Assembly (NCBI GenBank): GCA_025201765.1
Contig: MU623610.1
Coordinates: 1-28,225 of the forward strand
Length of the DNA stretch: 28,225 nt
Origin: Daldinia sp. FL1419
Lineage: Eukaryota; Ascomycota; Sordariomycetes; Xylariales; Hypoxylaceae
Direction: 5' to 3'
Numbering within the stretch: the first letter of the stretch is position 1; every line of letters begins with the position of its first letter. Of this stretch, positions 9,451-20,001 are shown piece by piece. The translations under genes and the position numbers were made by a program. The notes beneath the pieces are model-generated. The model was not told the origin of the DNA and made no database searches. It saw only the letters and a program-made list of their open reading frames with translations.

Positions 9451-9879
9451 ATATTGAACTGATATAGTGTAAGTATATGGTTGTAATATGCAATAGGGAT
9501 ATGTAATAGGAATATGTAGCATGAATATATAATAAGAATTATTTTGGAAAATCTTAATAAATCCCTATAAAACTTATATATATTTATTTAGATATATATA
9601 GGTTTTAATAATTATTTTTTTGTTTGATTAATATAAAAAATAAATTATTTTTATATAATTTTATATAAATAATATATTTTCTTTGGATTTATAACCTTTT
9701 TATATATATTATTATTACAAAATAGTCATATATAATAATTTATTTATTTAATTATTTCAATATTTTTATTAGGATATAGTTACTTTATATCCTTAAACTT
9801 ATATAATTTTTGATTATTATGGGTTAATTAAAATGTAAGGTATATCCTATAAGAACCATTAGAGTTCCTATTTAATAGC
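9451..9879 (+). repeat. G repeat, single ~425-bp copy
   Basis: Starts ATATTGAACTGATATAGTGT and ends with the decayed hairpin and TTTAATAG. It aligns with 12760-13187, including an internal short repeat of GGATATGTAATAGGAATATG type near 9497 (12788 in the other copy). Confidence 0.7.
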
Positions 9880-10432
9880 AATTACGAGAATCTTTGGATA
9901 TTATAATTCCTTAGTTTTAGGAAGATTATATATTGGAATTATTATTATAAAAATTAATATCAATTAGGATTAAAATATATGAAAATTTGATAAATATGGC
10001 TAATACCATTTATATTATTCTGATTAAAACTGATACTATTTGATCAGAACAATTATAATTTTAAATTAAAAAAAAATAAATATTGAAAAAATAAGGAATA
10101 AAAAATATTAATTCAATCTTAAAATTTTAAATCAATTTTAATATATTTAAAACTTTTATATAATTAATATTAGAAATTTAAAATATAGAGAATACCTTAA
10201 AATTGCATAATTAAATAATATATAACTTAGCAATGTAATATAAAATAATTAAAAATATTAAAATATTAAAAATAGATTAAATATAAACTTAAAAATATTA
10301 ATTACGTTATTTAAGGATAAAGAACTTATATATGGACATCCAAAACATTATGGAAAATTACGACAGATATCTACAAAAATAATTACAAAGTATTACAAGG
10401 AATTACAGATATTATAAAGATATACAGTTATT
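9880..10432. other. AT-rich stretch, no gene seen
   Basis: No match elsewhere in the window was recognised. A short inverted repeat, TTCTGAT (10018-10024) and ATCAGAA (10043-10049), could form a 7-bp stem. A run of ATTACAA-type motifs lies at 10380-10410. Confidence 0.35.
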
Positions 10433-10657
10433 ATGAAAGATATAGTTATAGAATTTAAATCATATTCAGATCACATATCAACAAGGACAGGGCCGATCAG
10501 ACAATCAAACATAAGTATTAAGAGATATATACAGACATTCAAAGATTATTATAGGTCTAATAATAAAGCAATATTTATAGAAAGTTATAAAAATGAATTT
10601 ATAAGAAATATAACTTCAGGATTATTATTAAAGTATTTAATCAGATTATTTATGTAG
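10433..10657 (+). CDS. Weak 74-codon open frame, probably a transposon remnant
   Basis: ATG at 10433 and TAG at 10655-10657. The product is rich in Lys, Ile, Asn and Tyr with a central TRTGPIRQSN stretch. It resembles no family I recognise. The only patch with normal composition is 10475-10505. No second copy was found in the window to test conservation. In such AT-rich DNA a frame of this length is somewhat unusual, but a decayed element fragment or chance is more likely than a working gene. Confidence 0.15.
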   Translation: MKDIVIEFKSYSDHISTRTGPIRQSNISIKRYIQTFKDYYRSNNKAIFIESYKNEFIRNITSGLLLKYLIRLFM

Positions 10658-11515
10658 AAAGGATGGAGTATATTCAAAATTATTATTATTTTGATATTGA
10701 TTTATATATTATAATTTATTAAAATTAAAATTGAAATTGTTATTAATTAATTAGATAAAAAATTAAATGTAATTAAGGTTTATAGCGCTGTAAGAACTAC
10801 CCACACAAAATAGATTGAATAAGAAGATACACCACTTTTTTATATACCAACATGCTAATATATAGTATTTTTATATAATTAGTTAATTAAATATACGATA
10901 TATTATCTAATTAATTTAAATATAATATATCATTATTTTATAAAATATTTATAATACCTATAATATATAATTATATATTAATACCTTATAAAAATAATAT
11001 ATAATAAAATATTATATATAATTACTAAAAAAATTAGGATAATTATATCAAATTTAATTAAGTAAAGATTATTCAAAAAGATACAATATAAGAGTATTCT
11101 GAAAATCCTGAATCTATATATCTACCATTACAAAATATAATTATATTAAAGCTATTAAATATAAAAACATTATATATATAATTGATTAATATTAATTCAA
11201 TCAATATACAACGAAAACAAACACTTATTATTAAAATTAAGTATTTAAAAAAAAAGAAGAAGAAAAGGAAAAAACATTAAAGCGTTTTTGATTTGAATAA
11301 GTCCTAAGGAGATAAAAAGAAAAAGCTATAATCTTACCATTTATAATTAATTCAATTATAAAATTACTAAGTGATGATTATTAATTAGAACAAATACAAT
11401 ATAATAATATTAATATATTTTTCTTTATATAACAGTTTTTTAGTAACAATACAAATTTCTTTTATTTAAAATTTATATTATACCTAATCAACTTAATATA
11501 TTTCATATAAAACAT
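10658..11515. other. AT-rich stretch, no gene seen
   Basis: Two small less-degraded patches occur at 10781-10835 (with GCGCTG and ACCCACACAAAA) and 11279-11340 (AAAGCGTTTTTG, AAGTCCTAAGGAG). A purine tract lies at 11249-11277. The AGTCCTAAGGAG piece loosely resembles part of the L-family LTR (ATCCTAAGGAAAA), too weakly to call. Confidence 0.35.
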
Positions 11516-11931
11516 ATATTGAACTGGGGTAGTGTAATTATGTAATAAGTCCTACCCTGTAAAGACCTTATTAGCCTCCATGGAACCTACCCTTCTTAAA
11601 TTCTTACAGACTCATATAGACATAAATAAGCTTTTAAAAATTATTTTTTTATTTAATTAAATTAAATTTATAAAAATTATTATATTTTCTTTATAAATTT
11701 TATAATAATTTATAAATTTATTTTTTTATTAAATATATTATTTATTTAACCTTATACACGTTATTATTGGCAAATAATCATTTCTATTAGATCTCTTACC
11801 TAATCACTTTAATACCTTCTTCAGGATATAGTCACCTTATATCTTCTGACTTATATAACCTCTGGCTTAATATGGGTTAGTTAAAGTATAGGGTATATCC
11901 TGCAGGAGCTATTAGAGCTCCTGTTCAATAT
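11516..11931 (+). repeat. G repeat, best-preserved 416-bp copy with inverted ends
   Basis: Starts ATATTGAAC (11516-11524) and ends GTTCAATAT (11923-11931), a perfect 9-bp terminal inverted repeat. Just inside the right end is a perfect hairpin: AGGAGCT (11904-11910), loop ATTAG, AGCTCCT (11916-11922). CAT flanks both sides (11513-11515 and 11932-11934), a possible 3-bp target duplication, though so short a match can be chance. No frame. The structure suggests a MITE-like or other non-autonomous element; class unassigned. Confidence 0.7.
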
Positions 11932-11981
11932 CATACCAACATTACAATAATTACCAACTATTATTAACATTATTAAATTTC

Positions 11982-11986
11982 ATTAA
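11982..11986. repeat. Solo-LTR target-site duplication, left (ATTAA)
   Basis: Matches 12192-12196 exactly. Confidence 0.8.
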
Positions 11987-12191
11987 TGGTGGTTATATGA
12001 TTTATATGCCTTGACATGGCATACTACCCTTAAGAAGTACTTATATATCTATTGTTATATAAGGATAGGTTTCCTACCTATTTCTCTTAGATAGCTTTCT
12101 TCTTTAGATAACTTTAATATACCAATCTTATCCTTATTATTATTTATTTTATTATTATTTTGCTTTTATTTTACATATGTACCTACCAACA
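11987..12191. mobile_element. Solo LTR, 205 bp
   Basis: Begins TGGTGG and ends CCAACA, so it has canonical TG...CA ends, and is bounded by a perfect 5-bp ATTAA duplication. It carries a TATA-like TTATATAAGG (12055-12064) mid-element, as expected of an LTR promoter, which would place transcription on the plus strand. The first half is less RIP-altered than its surroundings. No partner LTR or internal region of this family was found, so it arose by LTR-LTR recombination or its partner is outside. It interrupts the N repeat. Its sequence is not related to the 216-bp LTRs of the L family. Confidence 0.75.
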
Positions 12192-12196
12192 ATTAA
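12192..12196. repeat. Solo-LTR target-site duplication, right (ATTAA)
   Basis: Matches 11982-11986. Confidence 0.8.
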
Positions 12197-12377
12197 GTTA
12201 GTAGATATAATATAATAATTAGTTACAGATACTTAAAGATGATTGATTAATTAAATTGAAATACAGTATAACAACCAACTAAAAAATTGGGGAGTTAAAA
12301 ATATATTCGTTCTAAAATTTCCTTTATACATATTTTAGATTTATTTTAATTATTTTAACTTATATAAATTTTAATTT

Positions 12378-12390
12378 AATTAATTAATTT
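12378..12390. repeat. F3 target-site duplication, left copy
   Basis: AATTAATTAATTT; the right copy is at 12638-12650. Confidence 0.8.
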
Positions 12391-12637
12391 AGCTCGGGCA
12401 TTGTAACGCATAAAATGTTTTTCTATATTAAAATCTAATTATTTCTATTAAAAGGTAAATTCCAATAAGAATATAAAATAAAATCAAAATTATAATAATA
12501 TAGTTAATTTGGATAAATAATAGGTAGGTTTTCTCCGGAATACAGTTCTTATTTAGAACAAATATTAAAAGATGGATTGGATACCTATAATATATTCTAG
12601 GTAAATCGGGGTAGTAATAAATAATAATAATAATAAT
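12391..12637 (+). mobile_element. LINE-like element F3, 5'-truncated 247-bp copy
   Basis: Matches only the last ~240 bases of F2 (8815-9080) and F1, sharing the TAAATCGGGGTAGTAATAA end and a (TAA)n tail. It is flanked by a perfect 13-bp duplication, AATTAATTAATTT, at 12378-12390 and 12638-12650 (14 bp if the tail-adjacent T is counted). 5' truncation with an intact 3' end is what non-LTR retrotransposition produces. Confidence 0.85.
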
Positions 12638-12650
12638 AATTAATTAATTT
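12638..12650. repeat. F3 target-site duplication, right copy
   Basis: AATTAATTAATTT; it overlaps the end of the TAA tail by composition, so the boundary may shift by one base. Confidence 0.8.
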
Positions 12651-12759
12651 GGTTAATTATAATTTAATTATATTTCTTTACAATTTTTCTAGTTTATTTT
12701 ATCGAGATTAATTCATTAGATAAACTATTTCATTAATTTTAAGAAACTCTAAACCAGTG

Positions 12760-13187
12760 TAATATAAGTACATGGTTATAATATACAATAAGGATACGTA
12801 ATAGGAATATGTAACAGAAGTACATAATAAGAACTATTTTAAAAAATCTTAATAATTTTTTATAAAATTTATATATATTTATTTAGATATATATAAATCT
12901 CAATAATTATTTTTTTATTTAATTAATATAAAAAATAAATAATTTTTTAAAATTTATTTTCATATAGTTTTATATAAATAATATATATTCTTTTAAATTT
13001 ATAACCTCTTTGTACATATTATTATTATAAAGTAATTACATATAATAATTTATTTATTTAATTGTTTTAATATTTTTGTTAAGATATAATCACTTTATAT
13101 CTTCAAACTTATACAACCTTTGGTTATTATGGATTAATTGAAGTGTAGGGCATATCTTGCAGGAGCTATCAGAGCTCCTATTTAATA
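12760..13187 (+). repeat. G repeat, ~425-bp copy
   Basis: Aligns with 9451-9879. It keeps the perfect hairpin AGGAGCT (13161-13167), loop ATCAG, AGCTCCT (13173-13179). The left end is degraded (CTAAACCAGTGTAAT). Confidence 0.7.
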
Positions 13188-13200
13188 TTTAATATATAAG

Positions 13201-13760
13201 CCTTTAAAAGTTATTTTCTTATTTAATCAATTTAAATTTTTAAATATAAAATTGTTAATTTTTAATAAAATTTTATATAATAAAATTGTAGGGTATATTT
13301 TATAGGAGTTATTAGAGTTTATATTTAATATAAATAAGTTTTTAAAAACTATTTTCCTATTTGATTAGTTTAAGCTTTTAAATATAAAATCGTCAATTTT
13401 TAATAATAATTTATATAATAAAGTTATAAGACATATCCTACAAAAGCTCCTATTCAATTAAAACTCCTATTTAATATAAATAAACTTCCAGAAATTATTT
13501 TCCAATCTAATTAACTTAAATTCTTAAGCATAGAATTATCAGTTTTTATAGAACTTTATACAATAAAAGTATAGGGTTAGGGCATATCCTACAAGAGCTC
13601 CTATTCAATTAAAGTTCTTATTTAATTAAAATTCATATTTAATATAAATAAGCCCTTAGAAGTTGTTTCTTATCTAATTAATTCCAATTTTTAAATATAA
13701 AATCATTAATTTTTCTATAGAGATTTGTACAATAAAAATATAGGATTAAGGTATATCCTA
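13201..13760 (+). repeat. Four tandem short-type G units, last one split by L1
   Basis: Units start near 13201, 13339, 13485 and 13653 (spacing 138, 146, 168), each running from a CTTTAAAAGTTATTTT-type start through TATAAAAT-GTTAATTTTTA to GGGTATATCCTA. Longer units carry extra CTCCTATTCAATTAAAA-type 17-mers. The fourth is cut at TATATCCTA by the start of the L1 LTR at 13761. Confidence 0.75.
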
Positions 13761-13976
13761 TGTTGGGTTAAACGTACGTATAAGAGAAATAACAGCGAAA
13801 GCAAATAATAAGTAAAACAATACAATAAGACCTGTATATTTATAAATCCTAAGGAAAAGAATTATCTACTTTAAATTTAATAGATTTAAAATCCTTATAT
13901 ATATAATATATTAATTATATAATACTTCCTTTACTTACTACAGGAATTTATGATACCTAATAATATATAACCATTA
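13761..13976 (+). repeat. L1 5' LTR, 216 bp
   Basis: Starts TGTTGGGTTAAACGTACGTA and ends near ACCATTA; the homologous minus-strand LTR at 19786-20001 ends ACCATCA, so the original ends were TG...CA. The CGTACGTA and CAGCGAAAGC patches are RIP-spared. It matches the reverse complements of 25787-26002 and 19786-20001. Confidence 0.85.
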
Positions 13977-16685
13977 CTCACTCTACTTCTTTTCATAAAT
14001 AACAAATTACAAATCATTATTAATTTCTTGTTTTACCCATCCTTTTAAATATAAATTAATTTAATTATTTTTTATTAGTGTTTTTATAATTTTATTAAAG
14101 GAGGTTTTTGTTATAGTATTAGTTGGGTTATAGATTTTGTAAATCCAGTAAATATTATTTATTTCTTTATTCTTATATAATTACCTTAAAACTATAAAAT
14201 TTATTATTAACTTTTTTTTATTAATAATACCTATTTATACCAAATATTAATATAGGGAGAATAAATTAGTATAGAAAATGAAAGGAACTTTAAAAAATGA
14301 GAGATATTTTAGTATAATATTAATAATATAATATATAATATATCTTATATTAAAACTTTAAATTATACTATATATTTTATTAATAAATACATTACAAATA
14401 ATACATTTATATTTAATAAATAATTAATGGATTATATTATTAATAATCTTAATTTCATTATTTTGATTTATTAGTTTTTTATTATTTAAAATAATAATAT
14501 ATTTAATTTATAAATTAAGGTTTTTATTATTTATGAATGAACTATTAACAAAAATATATAAATGGAAAATTTGGGGGTTTAATTCAACATATTTAAATCT
14601 ATAGATTTTATTATTTATTTATTAAATAATTTTAATGTTTAAAACTTTAATTTCTTTGATCCTTAATTTTTGATATTAAATGGTAATTAAGTAGTTGAAA
14701 ATTATTTTAGGTTAATATATAAAAATGATATAAATTTTTTAAACCTTTTATTCTACAAATTTATTAATTATATCTATAATTTTGGTATTTAGTGGCTTAA
14801 ATTTTTCAACTTAACCTTTTTAGGTAGTTGAAATTTTGTAATTATTATTATAGATTGTAATATAAGTGTTATTGAAGTTTTTTGTTCTTTTATTTAGTAT
14901 TTTTTAAGGATGTGTTTTGATATTGGCTTTATTAAATATTTTATTTTTAATTACAAAGAATTTTATAATATTGATATTAAAGGTATTATCCATTTGTAAA
15001 TTAATAATTTTAAAGGATTTTAAATTCATAATTAATAAATAGGGGTTAAATATTAAAGATTTTATATATAATTTACGTTGGTGATATTAAAAATAAATTT
15101 TAAACTAATATATATTAAATTTAATAAATTTGTATAATAATTTTACAATATATAACAATATTCTTTTAAAATATTTATTTTTTAATTTAATTAATAAGTA
15201 TATATAAATTATTTATTATATTAATATTTTAAATTAAATATATATTATAATAATATTTTTTATTATAATTTTTATTTTTTATTAATATAAAAATAATATT
15301 AAATTTAATATAAAATATTGATTAATCTTTTAAATAGTAAATGTGTAAGTTATAATAAATTTTTTATTAAAATTACCATAACTTTAAATTATTAATTTCA
15401 ATTTTTTATATAAAAAAATATTTTTATTTTTAATTTTTCAAACCATTTATAATTTGAATAGTGTAGTGTTTTGATATATTACTAGGTTATATATCTTTAA
15501 TTATAAGATGCTATCTTTAAATAGGATATTTAATTTTTTTTAAGTTTAATATTTTGTATGGCTTTTTAGGTGTGATTATCTTTTTATTTGTTTGTAATTG
15601 GAAGGTTAGAATAAAATTAATCCATTCTTTATTAAAAAGATATATTATAATTATGTAGGAGAGATTATTAATATATATAAGTTTTTTTTTTAAAATGAAT
15701 TTATAATTATTAAAATTAAAATTAGATTTAAGTAATTTGAATTTTAGTTATTTAATAGGTATAAATACCTCTTTTAGTTGTATGTAGGGTTTAATATAAA
15801 AATTCCTAAATGTAAATATTTTATTAAATATATTTAAAATAATAATTATATCTTTATTAATAATTATGATTATTTTATAAAAATTTTTTTAGTTACCTTT
15901 TTCTTAATAGATTAGAACCTTACTATTTATTAAAAATAATATAAGTAAAATTTTTTAAATATTTAAACCATTCTTTATATTTAAAATATTTCTAATTAAT
16001 TATTATAATTTAATCTTCTTAATTTTAATTATTACCTTTTAAATAGTTTATGTTTTTATGATTTAAAAAAGAATAAATAGTAAATCCATATTAATTCTAA
16101 AATATATATCAAAAATTAGAAGGGTAAGGATTAAATTATTTAAATTAATAATATTATTTATTATCTTAATAATTATTTGTAGTTATAATATTTTTGAATT
16201 AAAATTTTAAAGTTTATCTATAATAATTTTATAAATTTTATAAATAGGATTATAATACTCTTCTATTTTACCAATAAATTAATAAATTTTTACTAGTATT
16301 TAATAATAAATAATTCCTATAATATATACCTCATTCTTAAACTCAATACTATCAAAATTAATATTAATATCATAAATAATTATATTAAAAAATTTAAAGT
16401 AAATATTAATTTAACATTATTTAAACATCTCCTAAATCTCCTTAACTAAGATTATTTTTATAAAATATATTATTTAAAATTTAATAATTATATTAATTAC
16501 ATATAAAACAAAACATTTATTAAAATATATAATATTAATAATTACCTTATAATTAAAATTTAAATTAAAGTTTTTTAAATTAAATTTAAACTTTTATAAA
16601 ATTTTACCTTTAATTTGGTAGTAGTGACAAAATTTATTAATTTCCTTAATATCATTAATATTAATATTATAACCTATTTTATCTA
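13761..16685 (+). mobile_element. L-family LTR retrotransposon L1, 5' LTR plus internal part, 3' part missing
   Basis: The whole span aligns with the reverse complement of 23078-26002. At both checked ends the coordinate sum is constant (13761 with 26002; 16668 with 23095), so there is no net insertion or deletion over 2.9 kb. It inserted into a G unit at 13760, but no 3' LTR exists; at about 16685 the sequence passes directly into the inverted E2 block. Internal sequence has no intact frame. One stretch around 14870-15040 reads mostly open but shows no motif I could assign, so Copia versus Gypsy cannot be decided. Confidence 0.8.
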
Positions 16686-16904
16686 ATCTATATCTTTCTT
16701 ATTTCATTAGTTACATCATAATCCTAATTGACCAATTAATTCCCAAAGAAATCCCCTGCATTTTTAAATGTTTTTAACTATTATATAACAACCTCCTATC
16801 AAAAACATATGTAACCTATTTTAAAAGATTATGAATTTAATTATCTTTTAAATAATATTAATTATTAATATTTTTATATAGGTTTTAAATTAATATAATA
16901 AATT
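16686..16904 (-). repeat. E2 segment, inverted copy with unoccupied F2 target site
   Basis: Reverse complement of 9094-9303. The stretch 16892-16904 is the single, uninterrupted F2 target (AATATAATAAATT on the plus strand). Confidence 0.75.
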
Positions 16905-17030
16905 AAAATAATTAAGGATTTTTTTTATGCCCTATGTGCGTGCCTATGGCTTCCCATGGCATATAGTTTTTTCAGTTAAACAAGAATTTATATCAGTAAA
17001 ATCCCCTTGCAAATTATTTAATTAGGGTAT
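16905..17030 (-). repeat. J segment, inverted copy
   Basis: Reverse complement of 7441-7548. Less mutated than the plus copy around 16928-16965 (ATGTGCGTGCCTATGGCTTC). Confidence 0.75.
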
Positions 17031-17034
17031 TGAA

Positions 17035-19690
17035 CAAGAGCTCTAATTAAATAGGAGCTCTAATTGAATAGGAGTTCTAATTTAATAAGAACTCTAATTT
17101 AATAAGAGTTCTAATAGTTAGATATAAAGTAATTATATCTTAAAGAAGGTAGGTACTAAAATAATCAAATAAAAGGCTAATAAAATTAATTGTTAATAAT
17201 GGTAACTAATACTTAAAAAATAAAATAGATAATATATTTAGTAAAAGAGTAAATTCATAAATTATTATGAAAATTATAAAAGAAAGTAATAATTTTGTAG
17301 AGTTTAATTTGATTATATAAATATTAACCCTTAAAGGTTTATATATTAAGTAAGAGCTTTAATAGCTTCTGTAGGATGTATCCTACATTTTAATTATTTT
17401 ATAATTAATTATTTCCTGGAGAATATAGGTAAGTATTAAGGTAATTAAATAATAAAAATAATTATTGGTGTTTAAGAGGTAGAATAGATGATATATTTAA
17501 TAAGAAAGAAAAATCATAAATTATAGTAAGAAGTTATATGAAAGATGATGTTTAAAGAGTTTGATTTGATTAAATAAAAATTAATATTTGGGGTTTTATA
17601 TATTAAATAAAAATTTTAATTTAGGGTTAATGTAATTAAATAGGAGTTTTAATTGAATAGGAGTTTTAATTAAAGAAGAGTTTTAATAGTTTTTGGAGGA
17701 TATGCCTTAACCTATATTTTAGTTATTTTATAATAAATTATATTTTGAAAAAAATATTAAAATAATTAAATAAAAGAATTAATAAGGGTTATTGTTGGTA
17801 ATGGTAATGTGTTTAAGAGGTGGAAAAGATGATATATTTAATAATAGAGTAAATTTATAAATTATTGTAAGAGTAATAAAAAAAATTGATAATTTTGTAG
17901 AGTTTGGTTTGATTAGATAAGAATTAATTTTTGAAGGTTTATATATTGAATATAAATTTTAATAGTTTTTGTAGGATATGTCCTGGAATTTAGTTATTTT
18001 ATAATAAATTGTATTTTGAGAAAGGTATTAAAATGATTAAATAAAAAATTAATAAAAATAATTGCTTATAATAGTAGTTGGTGTTTAAAAAATAAAATAG
18101 ATGATATATTTAATAAGAGAGAGAAAGTATGAATTATAGTAAGAAGTTATATGAAAGGTAATGTTTAAAGACCTTAATTTGATTAAATAAGAATTAATTT
18201 TTGAGGGTTTATTTATGTTTAAAAAAGTTTGTGGGGACTTTAGGAGGGATTGTTTTATAGAGGTTAATAGGGTTTTGTAAGGTAGCTTCAATTATGTAAT
18301 TATATTATCCCAGTTTATTAGGATAGAGAATTTGATCTGATCAGATAAGAATTGACTTTTAGGGGCTTATATATTGGATAGGAGCTCTAATAACTAAATA
18401 TAAGGTAATTATATCCTGAGGAAGGTAGGTATTAAAGCGATTAAATAAAAGGTTAATAGAATTAATTATTAATAATGGTAGTTGATATTTAAAATAATAT
18501 ATTTAATTAATGATAAAAGGGTTGTAAATTATTATAAAAAATTATATAAAAGGTAATATTTAAAGAGTTTAATTTAATTAAACAAAAATTAATGCTTAAA
18601 GATTTATATATTAAATAGGAGTTTTAATAATTTTTGTAGGATATACCTTACCTTATATTTTAACTACCTTATAACTAATTATATTTTAAAAAAGATATTA
18701 AAATAATTAAATAAAAAAAATAATAAAAATAATTACTAATAATAATAACTATGATTTAATAGATAGAATAAATATATATTTAATAAAAGAAAGAAATGAT
18801 AAATTATTATAAGAAATTATATGAAAAGTGGGGGTTAAAGAAATTAATTTAATTAAATAAGAATTAATTTTTAAGGATTTATATATTGAATATCTATAAA
18901 TTTTAATAATTCCTGTAGGATATGCCTTACATTTCAATTACTTCATAACAGGCCAGAGGTTATATAAGAAAGAGGATGTAAGGTGTTTATATCTTAAGGA
19001 GGGTAATAGAATGATTGGGTAAAAGAATTGTTAGAGGTAATTGTTTGTTAATGGTAGAGCGTTATAGGAGGTTATATTAAAAAGGATTGAAATTGTATAT
19101 ATTTATACGAAGGTTTTATAGAAAAGATTCTTGAAGAATTATAATAAGTTTAAACTAATTAAATAAAAAAGATAATTTTTGAGGGCTTATTTATATCTTA
19201 AAGAGTTATAGAGATTTTAGAAGGTTTGGTTTTATGGAGGTTAATAGGATTTTGTAAGGTAATTTTAATTATGTAATTATATTATTTTAATTTAATATAT
19301 TAAATAGGAATTTTAATAATTTTTGCAAGATATACCTTATATTTTAATTAATTTATAATAAATTAAAGGTTATATAAATTAGAAGATATAAAGTAACTAT
19401 ATTTTGAAAAAGGTATTAAGGTAATTAGGTAAGAAAATTAATAGGGGTAATTATTTGTTAATAGTAATGTATATAAGGTTAAATAAATAATATATTTAAT
19501 AAAAAAATAAATTTATAAATTATTATAAAATTTATAAAGAAAATATAATGGTTTTGGAGAGTTTGATTTAATTAAATAAGAAAATAATTCTTAAAGGTTT
19601 ATTTATATTTATATGAGTTTGTAGGAATTTAAGAAGGGTAGGTTTTATGGAGGTTAATAAGGTTTTTGCAGGGTAGGACCTATTATATAA
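17035..19690 (-). repeat. G repeat array, minus orientation, about eight units
   Basis: Reverse complement of the plus-strand family: recurring GTAGGATAT-CCT, ATTTTAATTA-TTTATAATAAATTATA, GAAGGTA-TTAAAATGATTAAATAAAA, GATGATATATTTAATAA, AAATTATTGTAAGA, AGAGTTTGATTTGATTA, GGGTTTATATATTGAATA. Units containing the full left end (GGTAGCTTCAATTATGTAAT type) occur near 18280, 19260 and 19675. Two minus-strand open frames, 18085-18291 and 18749-18937, are chance frames in this repeat. Confidence 0.75.
17038..17122 (-). repeat. 17-bp minisatellite in an inverted G unit
   Basis: Units GAGCTCTAATTAAATAG and variants start at 17038, 17055, 17072, 17089 and 17106 (the last degenerate). They are the reverse complement of the 17-mers at 7052-7136. 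Confidence 0.85.
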
Positions 19691-19780
19691 TTATATTACT
19701 TTAGGTCAATATTATGGTATTAAAAAGAATTATTGAAATTAAATATATTTAAATTTAAAATATATATATTTTTTTAGAAA

Positions 19781-19785
19781 TTATA
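19781..19785. repeat. L3 target-site duplication, left (TTATA)
   Basis: Identical to 26003-26007. Confidence 0.8.
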
Positions 19786-20001
19786 TGATGGTTGTATGCT
19801 ATCAGGCATCGTAGACCCCTGTAGCAAGCAAAGGAGGTATTACATAATTAGCATATTGTGTATATAAGGGTTCTAAATTTGTTAAGTTCAGAGTAGATAG
19901 CTTTTTTCCTTAGGATTTATGAATATATAGGTTTTATTATATTATTTTATTTATTATTTACTTTTATTATTATTTCTCTTATATATACATTTAATCTAAT
20001 A
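19786..20001 (-). repeat. L3 3' LTR
   Basis: The inner half, 19790-19850, is RIP-spared (GGCATCGTAGACCCCTGTAG) while the outer start, normally TGTTGGG, has decayed to TATTAGA on the minus strand. On the minus strand the element reads CCCTTATATACACAATATG, a possible TATA region. Confidence 0.85.

Larger units (their letters stand above)
12197..12770 (+). repeat. N repeat, copy 2, interrupted by F3
   Basis: Parts 12197-12377 and 12651-12770 align with 5485-5725, for example GATACTTAAAGATGATTGAT against GGTACTTAAACATAATTGAT, then TTGGGGAGTTAAAA, then AAACTCTAAA. The gap is exactly accounted for by F3 and one copy of its target duplication. This copy is more heavily RIP-altered than copy 1. Confidence 0.6.

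Noticed and set aside
10018..10049. TTCTGAT/ATCAGAA inverted repeat as a terminator or binding site
   Set aside because: A 7-bp stem with an 18-base loop in AT-rich DNA is easily due to chance and has no gene context.
11279..11345. Possible L-family LTR fragment (AGTCCTAAGGAG)
   Set aside because: Only about 12-30 bases resemble the LTR, and the flanking LTR sequence is absent.
18085..18937. Two minus-strand open frames (18085-18291 and 18749-18937)
   Set aside because: Both lie wholly in the inverted G array, in different phases of the unit, with no conserved frame across units.
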